Source: Lysinibacillus sp. BPa_S21
GTDB taxonomy: Bacteria; Bacillota; Bacilli; Bacillales_A; Planococcaceae
Direction of reading: 5' to 3'
DNA: 64,000 nucleotides
Assembly: GCF_023337795.1 (NCBI RefSeq)
Contig: NZ_JALIRS010000003.1
Span: 62,001-126,000 of the forward strand
The number at the start of each line of letters is the position of its first letter. Within the stretch, counting starts at the first letter, position 1. The notes beneath the pieces were generated by a model. That model saw only the letters and a program-made list of their open reading frames with translations, did not search any database and was not told where the DNA came from. Positions 57,975 through 64,000 of the stretch are shown here, one piece after another. The translations under genes were made by a program, and so were the position numbers.

Positions 57975-60053
57975 TCATTGAGTAGGTGTCTCTTCATAGT
58001 CACATTTCGTACATTGAATTTGAACACCTTTTTTAATTTTTTTCTCTACTAATAATGCACTACATTTCGGACATGGTCTACTAATCGGCTTGTCCCAAGA
58101 AACAAATTCACACTCAGGGTATTGATTGCAACCATAGAATAAACGCTTTGTTTTACTCTTTCGTTCTACAATTTCACCTGTTTCACATGAAGGACATTTT
58201 ACGCCAATAGGTTTCATAATTGCTTTTGTATTGCGGCAATCTGGGAAGTTTGAACAAGCCATAAATTTCCCATATCGCCCAAGCTTATAGACCATTGGAG
58301 ATCCACAAAGCTCACAATCCTCGCCAGCGGGTTCATCTTTTATAACAACCTTTTCCATAGCCTCATCTGCATGCTTTACATGGACCTCAAAATCCTTATA
58401 AAACTCACGGACAATTTCTTTCCACTGACGACTACCTTCTTCAATATCATCCAAATCTTGCTCCATTTGTGCTGTGAATTCGATATTTATTTCATCAGGG
58501 AAAAACTCTAGTACGAGTTGGTGCACGATTTCTCCTAGCTCAGTCGGCATAAATCGTTTTGCATCTAATACGACATAGCCACGGCGCTGTATTGTATCGA
58601 GGGTCGGTGCATATGTGGACGGGCGCCCTATACCTAACTCTTCCATTGTCTTTACAAGACGCGCCTCTGAATAGCGTGGTGGTGGCTGTGTAAAATGTTG
58701 CTTCGGCTCAATTTCAAGAGATTTTACTTGATCGCCAACTTCCATTACAGGTAGAAGCTTTGTTGTTTCTTCTGTTTGATCATCTGTACCCTCAATATAT
58801 AACTTCATAAAGCCAGCAAATTTAACTTGTGAGCCGTTTGCACGGAATAAAACATCCCCATTTTGTAAATCAACAGCAACTGTATCAAGTATAGCCGGCG
58901 CCATCTGACTAGCGATAAAGCGCTCCCAAATTAAACGATATAAGCGCAATTGGTCACGACTAAGCACTGTTTTTAATTCATCTGGAGTTCGCATCGTACT
59001 AGTTGGACGAATGGCCTCATGGGCATCTTGTGCATTGGATGCTTTTTTAGCTTGCTTCGACTCCGTGGAGATGAATTCTTTACCGTACTTAGATTCAATG
59101 TAGGCAATCGCCTCAGTTTTTGCTGTGTCCGAAATACGTGTAGAATCGGTACGCATATAAGTAATTAAACCGACTGTCCCCTCTTTTTTACCAACATCAA
59201 TACCTTCATATAATTGTTGGGCAAGCATCATCGTTTTCTTAGCACGGAAATTTAACTTACGTGCGGCCTCTTGTTGTAAAGAAGATGTTGTAAAAGCAGG
59301 TGCTGCATTTCGTTTACGTTCTTTTTTAGATACATTGACAACTTCAAAACTTGTACCTTTAACATTTTTTAAAATAGATTTTACTTGTTCTTCATTTGTT
59401 AATTTAATTTTTTCTTTGCCATTACCATAATAAAGCGCATCGAACGTTTTCTTACCTTTTTCAAAAGATCCTTCAATTGTCCAATATTCTTCCGGTTGGA
59501 AATTTTTAATTTCATTTTCACGATCAATAATCATGCGTAGTGCTACAGATTGTACTCGTCCCGCTGATAATCCCTTTTTAACCTTTTTCCAAAGGATCGG
59601 ACTAATGTTATAACCAACAAGTCTATCCAAAATACGGCGTGTTTGCTGTGCATCTACTAAATCCATATTAATAGGACGTGGATTTTTAAACGATTCTACA
59701 ATTGCATCCTTTGTAATTTCATTAAAAACCACACGACAATCTGAATTGATATCAATATTTAACGCAGTCGCAAGGTGCCAAGCAATCGCTTCTCCCTCGC
59801 GGTCTGGATCGGCCGCTAGGAAGACTTTCTTCACTTTTTTAGCTGCAGACTTTAATTCCTGTAAAACAGGACCTTTACCACGAATAGTAATATATTTAGG
59901 TTCAAAATCATTTTCAGGACCAACACCCATTTGGCTACGTGGTAGATCACGAACATGCCCGATAGACGCTTTCACTTTATATTTTTTCCCTAAATATCGT
60001 TCAATTGTTTTTGCTTTTGCTGGTGATTCTACAATCACTAAATAATCCGCCAT
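57975..60053 (-). CDS. topA: DNA topoisomerase I
   Basis: The product is 692 residues, type IA. The TOPRIM domain opens with [19 protein letters not shown] and has [13 protein letters not shown]. The catalytic Tyr299 is in [14 protein letters not shown]. The C-terminal part has three zinc-type four-Cys clusters ([24 protein letters not shown]). It relaxes negative supercoils. A promoter candidate lies at the end of dprA. Confidence 0.98.
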   Translation of the reverse strand: MADYLVIVESPAKAKTIERYLGKKYKVKASIGHVRDLPRSQMGVGPENDFEPKYITIRGKGPVLQELKSAAKKVKKVFLAADPDREGEAIAWHLATALNIDINSDCRVVFNEITKDAIVESFKNPRPINMDLVDAQQTRRILDRLVGYNISPILWKKVKKGLSAGRVQSVALRMIIDRENEIKNFQPEEYWTIEGSFEKGKKTFDALYYGNGKEKIKLTNEEQVKSILKNVKGTSFEVVNVSKKERKRNAAPAFTTSSLQQEAARKLNFRAKKTMMLAQQLYEGIDVGKKEGTVGLITYMRTDSTRISDTAKTEAIAYIESKYGKEFISTESKQAKKASNAQDAHEAIRPTSTMRTPDELKTVLSRDQLRLYRLIWERFIASQMAPAILDTVAVDLQNGDVLFRANGSQVKFAGFMKLYIEGTDDQTEETTKLLPVMEVGDQVKSLEIEPKQHFTQPPPRYSEARLVKTMEELGIGRPSTYAPTLDTIQRRGYVVLDAKRFMPTELGEIVHQLVLEFFPDEINIEFTAQMEQDLDDIEEGSRQWKEIVREFYKDFEVHVKHADEAMEKVVIKDEPAGEDCELCGSPMVYKLGRYGKFMACSNFPDCRNTKAIMKPIGVKCPSCETGEIVERKSKTKRLFYGCNQYPECEFVSWDKPISRPCPKCSALLVEKKIKKGVQIQCTKCDYEETPTQ

Positions 60054-60121
60054 CTATGTCTCCCCCTTAGAGAGGTTTATTGCTAATTTTTTTAAGTTAC
60101 CTGTTGCAAAATGTATAACAG

Positions 60122-60149
60122 ATTTTAAGATAATGCAACTTTTTTTCAA
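60122..60149 (-). promoter_or_regulatory. Candidate sigma-A promoter for topA
   Basis: TTGAAA (60144-60149), 16 bases, TAAAAT (60122-60127); each hexamer matches five of six consensus bases. It overlaps the dprA stop codon and lies about 70 bases upstream of topA. Confidence 0.55.
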
Positions 60150-61042
60150 TTTTTGTTAGAAAAGAGCGTAAGTGTTTCAACGATTTCGTGACCATTGCAC
60201 ACTGGAATAGCTCCTTCTAATAGTAGTTTATTTGTGCCTTTTGATTGTTCTGCATTAATTGGACCCGGTACTACAAATACATCTTTTCCCTGCTCTAATG
60301 CATATTCTGTTGTAATAAGCGTACCACTTCTTAATGCCGCTTCTGTTACAACCAAAGCTTTGGACAATCCGCTAATGATTCGGTTACGCATTGGAAAATG
60401 CCATTTTTCAGGTTTCATATATGGCGGATACTCTGTGATAAGTAACTGATGCTCCGCCATATGCTTATTGAGAGACTCATTTTCCTTAGGATATATATAA
60501 TTAAACCCGTGGCCAAGTACTGCAATTGTGGACCCACCGAATTTTATCGTTGTTTCATGAGCTATCGTATCAGCCCCTCTTGCTAGCCCGCTTACAACTG
60601 TATATTCGTGTTCAATAAGAGGTGGAACGATTAGATCCATCGCAGTCTTTGTATAGACGGTAGCCTTTCTAGAACCTATAATGGCTACTTGTTTTTCTTT
60701 CGTTATTAGCGAATACCGACCTTTCACATACAATACAGTAGGTGGACTTGATATTTCAAATAATTGCGCCGGGTAAAAAGGATGATGAAAAGGTATAGGG
60801 AAAATATTTGCCCGCTCATAAGCTTCTTCAAACGACGTTGTCATAATTTGTCGAAACCTTTGGGATATTTCCATTGCTTTGTGCGATGGAATTTGCAGTG
60901 CTTTTGAAATCTCGTAGGGGGGCGCTTCTTCAAAATAACTTAGTATATCCACCGGGGACAATAATTGTTGAAGTTTTTGAAGTGGTAATGGGTAAATATA
61001 ATGTAAGGCTAGTAATCTCTGTGTATCGACTGAAAAAATCAT
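60146..61042 (-). CDS. dprA: DNA processing protein DprA (Smf)
   Basis: The product is 298 residues. DprA loads RecA on incoming single-stranded DNA during transformation. The Rossmann-like core is AIIGSRKATVYTKTAMDLI, VSGLARGADTIAHETTI and AVLGHGFNYIYPKENESL. The N-terminal helical region (1-80) is present and no C-terminal winged helix is apparent. It lies downstream of sucCD after a 324-base gap. Confidence 0.96.
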   Translation of the reverse strand: MIFSVDTQRLLALHYIYPLPLQKLQQLLSPVDILSYFEEAPPYEISKALQIPSHKAMEISQRFRQIMTTSFEEAYERANIFPIPFHHPFYPAQLFEISSPPTVLYVKGRYSLITKEKQVAIIGSRKATVYTKTAMDLIVPPLIEHEYTVVSGLARGADTIAHETTIKFGGSTIAVLGHGFNYIYPKENESLNKHMAEHQLLITEYPPYMKPEKWHFPMRNRIISGLSKALVVTEAALRSGTLITTEYALEQGKDVFVVPGPINAEQSKGTNKLLLEGAIPVCNGHEIVETLTLFSNKN

Positions 61043-61280
61043 TTAAAAACCTCCTTTTATATAGAAGAAATTAAATGACCGCATCTTTAATGACACAGCT
61101 TTTTTAGGAAAGGTCCTTTTAAAAAGTAAGTAGGAAGTTTTTCATCTCTTGAACACAATTCCGTTAGAAGCATATGAAAGCCGTGTCTAAAGTAATTATA
61201 CCCTGGCATAATTCTCTGGAATCTGCATTGTACTTTGCCTGCAAAGCACTCTTTTCTGATTCCATAACATCCGCCGGAGG

Positions 61281-61330
61281 CTTTAACTTCTTTCAGCGGG
61301 TGTCCACACACCCGCTGAAAGAAGTTAAAG
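61281..61330. other. Perfect 23-bp inverted repeat downstream of sucCD
   Basis: The arms 61281-61303 and 61308-61330 are exact reverse complements with a four-base loop (CTTTAACTTC...GCGGGTGT). No T run follows on either strand. It lies just past the sucCD terminator. The adjoining 61100-61280 has no recognisable gene and resembles a non-coding repeat more than unique sequence. Confidence 0.8.
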
Positions 61331-61361
61331 AAAAAGATGTAGCCACAACGTGCTACATCTT
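61331..61361 (-). terminator. Intrinsic terminator after sucCD
   Basis: AGATGTAGC pairs with GCTACATCT (61335-61343 with 61352-61360), a nine-bp stem, and the minus strand continues TTTTTCTTTAAC. It lies six bases after the sucD stop. Confidence 0.88.
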
Positions 61362-61366
61362 CCATT

Positions 61367-62269
61367 TTAATGGGTTTTACATTTTTCGTATAGCCCTTTT
61401 TCTTTAATGACTTTAATAAGGGTTTCACCAATGACAGATGGCGTTTCTGCTACTTCAATACCAGCAGCATTCATGGCCTTAATTTTCTCTGCTGCTGTCC
61501 CTTTACCACCTGAAATAATAGCACCAGCGTGACCCATACGTTTTCCTGGAGGCGCTGTTTGTCCACCGATAAAGCCAACGACAGGTTTCGTCATATTCGC
61601 TTTAATCCAGTCAGCCGCTTCTTCTTCAGCTGTACCCCCAATTTCCCCGATCATAACAACTGCATATGTTTCCGGATCGTTGTTAAACGCTTCCAAAACA
61701 TCGATAAAGTTCGTACCATTGACAGGGTCACCACCGATACCTACAGCTGTAGTTTGGCCAATACCAGCTTGTGTCAATTGGTGTACAGCTTCATATGTTA
61801 ACGTACCAGAGCGAGAAACAACTCCTACATGCCCTTTCGTATGGATATAACCAGGCATAATACCAATTTTACATTCATCTGCCGTAATAACACCTGGGCA
61901 GTTCGGACCAACTAGACGTGTCTTTTTACCTTCCATATAACGTTTAACCTTAACCATATCAAGGACAGGAATATGTTCAGTAATACAGATTGTTAATTCT
62001 AATTCAGCATCAACTGCCTCTAAAATAGCATCTGCCGCGAATGGTGCAGGTACATAAATAACTGAAGTTGTTGCGCCTGTTGCAGCTACAGCTTCCATTA
62101 CAGTGTTAAATACAGGCACTCCTTCGATTTCAAGACCACCTTTACCTGGTGTTACACCAGCTACAATTTTAGTACCATACTCAAGCATTTGCTTCGTATG
62201 GAAAAGCGCTGTTTCGCCCGTAATCCCTTGTACAATTACCTTCGTATCTTTATCAATAAATACAGCCAT
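61367..62269 (-). CDS. sucD: Succinyl-CoA synthetase alpha subunit
   Basis: The product is 300 residues. It catalyses the substrate-level phosphorylation step of the TCA cycle with SucC. The CoA-binding domain has [15 protein letters not shown], and the phosphorylated His247 is in [17 protein letters not shown]. The [10 protein letters not shown] and [12 protein letters not shown] blocks are conserved. It is 17 bases downstream of sucC. Confidence 0.98.
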   Translation of the reverse strand: MAVFIDKDTKVIVQGITGETALFHTKQMLEYGTKIVAGVTPGKGGLEIEGVPVFNTVMEAVAATGATTSVIYVPAPFAADAILEAVDAELELTICITEHIPVLDMVKVKRYMEGKKTRLVGPNCPGVITADECKIGIMPGYIHTKGHVGVVSRSGTLTYEAVHQLTQAGIGQTTAVGIGGDPVNGTNFIDVLEAFNNDPETYAVVMIGEIGGTAEEEAADWIKANMTKPVVGFIGGQTAPPGKRMGHAGAIISGGKGTAAEKIKAMNAAGIEVAETPSVIGETLIKVIKEKGLYEKCKTH

Positions 62270-62286
62270 TGTTCTCCCTGCCTTCC

Positions 62287-63447
62287 TTAGCCTACTAGTC
62301 CCACAATTTTTTGTGCACCGTCAGCCATTGAATCAGCTGCAACGATGTTTAAACCAGATGCATTTAAAATTTCTTTTCCAAGTTCCACATTTGTACCTTC
62401 TAAACGTACAACTAACGGTACAGCTAAGCCAATTTCTTTGGCAGCTGTCACAACACCCTCGGCAATAATATTACATTTCATAATTCCGCCAAAAATGTTT
62501 ACGAAAATACCTTTTACATGTGGATCAGACAGAATAATTTTGAAAGCTTCTGTTACTTTTTCTGCCGTTGCACCGCCACCTACATCTAAGAAGTTAGCAG
62601 GGCTTCCGCCATAATAACTAATTGTGTCCATTGTAGCCATTGCAAGACCAGCTCCATTAACCATACAGCCAATGTTGCCATCTAGAGAAATATAGCTAAG
62701 GTCATATTTTGATGCTTCGATTTCCTTTGGATCTTCTTCATCAAAATCGCGCAATTCGACAATATCTTTATGACGATACAACGCATTTGCATCGAAATTA
62801 AATTTAGCATCTAATGCCAAGACTTCACCTTGTCCAGTTATAACAAGTGGATTAATTTCAACAATAGAAGCATCTTTGTCGATAAATGCTTGATACAAGC
62901 CTAACATTAATTTAACAGCTTTCCCTACTAGGTTAGCCGGAATATTCATATTAAACGCCATGCGACGTGCCTGGAAACCTGTTAATCCAACAACAGGATC
63001 CACAACTTCTTTGAAGATTTTTTCTGGATTTGATTCCGCTACTTCTTCAATATCCATGCCACCCTCTTCAGACCCCATCATCGTTACCCGGGATGTTGCA
63101 CGGTCTAATACTAAACTTAAATAGTATTCTTTTTGAATATCAGAACCCTCTTCAATATATAAGCGTTTTACTTCTTTTCCCTCTGGACCTGTTTGATGAG
63201 TTACTAAAATTTTACCTAGTAATTCTTTTGCGTATGTACGCACCTCGTCAAGGTTTTTAGCGATTTTTACGCCTCCTGCCTTTCCGCGCCCACCTGCATG
63301 AATTTGCGCCTTGACTACAGTCACATTAGAGCCAAGTTCTTTCGCTACTTTCACTGCTTCATCAGGGGAAAAAGCAACTTTTCCGTTTGGTACTGCTACA
63401 CCATATTTTCTAAGAATCTCTTTCCCTTGATATTCATGGATATTCAT
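62287..63447 (-). CDS. sucC: Succinyl-CoA synthetase beta subunit
   Basis: The product is 386 residues from [16 protein letters not shown], preceded by GGGAGGATGTATT; the extra 15 codons upstream are not family-like. The ATP-grasp domain ([18 protein letters not shown]) and the C-terminal ligase domain ([45 protein letters not shown]) are complete. It binds nucleotide and succinate. Confidence 0.98.
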   Translation of the reverse strand: MNIHEYQGKEILRKYGVAVPNGKVAFSPDEAVKVAKELGSNVTVVKAQIHAGGRGKAGGVKIAKNLDEVRTYAKELLGKILVTHQTGPEGKEVKRLYIEEGSDIQKEYYLSLVLDRATSRVTMMGSEEGGMDIEEVAESNPEKIFKEVVDPVVGLTGFQARRMAFNMNIPANLVGKAVKLMLGLYQAFIDKDASIVEINPLVITGQGEVLALDAKFNFDANALYRHKDIVELRDFDEEDPKEIEASKYDLSYISLDGNIGCMVNGAGLAMATMDTISYYGGSPANFLDVGGGATAEKVTEAFKIILSDPHVKGIFVNIFGGIMKCNIIAEGVVTAAKEIGLAVPLVVRLEGTNVELGKEILNASGLNIVAADSMADGAQKIVGLVG

Positions 63448-63497
63448 AATACATCCTCCCATCAAACATTTGCAAAATTGTTTTACTAACATAATCT

Positions 63498-63526
63498 ATT
63501 CTAACGAAAGATTCTGATAAAGTCTA
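63498..63526 (-). promoter_or_regulatory. Candidate promoter for sucCD
   Basis: TAGACT (63521-63526), 17 bases, TAGAAT (63498-63503). The -10 matches five of six and the -35 four of six consensus bases, about 50 bases upstream of sucC. Confidence 0.5.
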
Positions 63527-63613
63527 TACCTTGTCTCTTATTCGTTTTTTATCTATTAATATGACGCTTTTTTCTGCTTTGTGTACTAAAACAGAGTTTT
63601 ATGATAATCAGAA

Positions 63614-63910
63614 TTATTCGTTTTTTCTATATTTTTGAGCATATTGTTGATCTAATCGATAAATAAATGCAAAAACTTCAGCAACAGCTTCATACAATTC
63701 TTCTGGGATTGACTCATTTAAATCTAATTGTCCAAGTAATTGAACAAGGTTTGGATCCTCATAAATAGGGACATCATGCTCATTCGCGCGCGCTAATATA
63801 TTTTCTGCTATTTTGCCTTTTCCTTTCGCTACTACTGTTGGACTATCAAAACTGCCTAACTTATAAGTGAGAGCAATAGCCTCTTTTCGAGTAAATTTTT
63901 CTTCACTCAT
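63614..63910 (-). CDS. ylqH: FlhB C-terminal-domain-like protein (YlqH)
   Basis: The product is 98 residues and resembles only the cytoplasmic domain of FlhB: KEAIALTYKLGSFDSPTVVAKGKGKIAENI, then IPEELYEAVAEVFAFIYRLD. At the place of the self-cleaving NPTH it has DSPT, so cleavage is not expected. No membrane segments are present. It lies upstream of sucC as in B. subtilis. Its start overlaps the previous stop by four bases. The function is unknown. Confidence 0.9.
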   Translation of the reverse strand: MSEEKFTRKEAIALTYKLGSFDSPTVVAKGKGKIAENILARANEHDVPIYEDPNLVQLLGQLDLNESIPEELYEAVAEVFAFIYRLDQQYAQKYRKNE

Positions 63911-64000
63911 ACGCGAAAATCCACCCCACTATGTTCCTCCTGCTGTTCTACTACAGGGGTTGTTTTTGCAGGTTGGGCTTTTTCAAATTGCTTAATAAAA
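63907..64000 (-). CDS. C-terminal end of a YlqG/FliK-like protein, partial
   Basis: Only the last 30 codons are in the window, reading FIKQFEKAQPAKTTPVVEQQ and ending HSGVDFRV, then TGA. The stop overlaps the ylqH start as ATGA. In B. subtilis the gene before ylqH is ylqG, a protein with a FliK-like C-terminal region; the tail visible here is too short to confirm that. Confidence 0.7.
   Translation of the reverse strand, partial: FIKQFEKAQPAKTTPVVEQQEEHSGVDFRV

Overview
The window reads as chromosomal DNA of a low-GC, motile Gram-positive of the Bacillales. Gene order and protein flavour point to Bacillaceae/Planococcaceae, most likely Lysinibacillus; this is inference from memory, with no search run. 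Evidence includes PolC-type replicase, SigD, FliY, CheC/CheD, SwrB and SwrD homologues, CodY beside HslUV, and the B. subtilis-like order sucCD-dprA-topA-trmFO-xerC-hslVU-codY-fla/che-rpsB-tsf-pyrH-frr-uppS-cdsA-dxr-rseP-proS-polC-rimP-nusA-infB-rbfA-truB. Every convincing gene lies on the minus strand, so transcription runs from 64000 towards 1.

Layout in the direction of transcription. (1) 64000-61367: tail of a FliK-like gene, a small FlhB-C-terminus-like gene (ylqH) and sucCD. (2) 61042-52566: dprA, topA and trmFO, then xerC-hslV-hslU-codY, closed by strong terminators. (3) 52565-51424: about 1.1 kb non-coding, with a degenerate repeat and the candidate control region of the motility operon. 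(4) 51423-24460: a nearly gap-free flagellar/chemotaxis operon of about 30 genes (flgB to cheD plus a small membrane protein). It encodes the rod and MS-ring, the C-ring switch, export gate and ATPase, hook and hook cap, stator/switch accessories and the chemotaxis signalling core. (5) 24459-22213: after a terminator, sigD with its own candidate promoter, a small unknown gene and a swrB-like gene. (6) 22212-13549: translation and envelope genes rpsB-tsf, pyrH-frr, uppS-cdsA, dxr and rseP. (7) 13337-1: proS, polC, then the rimP-nusA-ylxR-ylxQ-infB-ylxP-rbfA group and the start of truB.

The genes are mostly conserved housekeeping and motility functions. The unusual material is between them. A dispersed repeat family occupies many intergenic gaps (about 181-560, 6431-7022, 14865-15293, 16524-16598, 18331-18446, 20137-20231, 50057-50155, and a remnant near 52137-52290). 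Long copies have terminal inverted repeats, a forward array of units of about 37 bp, inverted copies of the same unit, and an internal nested hairpin. Short copies look like internal deletions. All copies whose ends can be read have the same orientation relative to transcription. Other notable signals are a hairpin that appears to bridge a distant Shine-Dalgarno to the swrD start codon, a terminator and promoter that uncouple sigD from the fla/che operon, a terminator inside the rimP-nusA leader, and a structured leader upstream of flgB with partial resemblance to the c-di-GMP-I (GEMM) aptamer. No rRNA, tRNA, CRISPR array or intact insertion sequence was seen.
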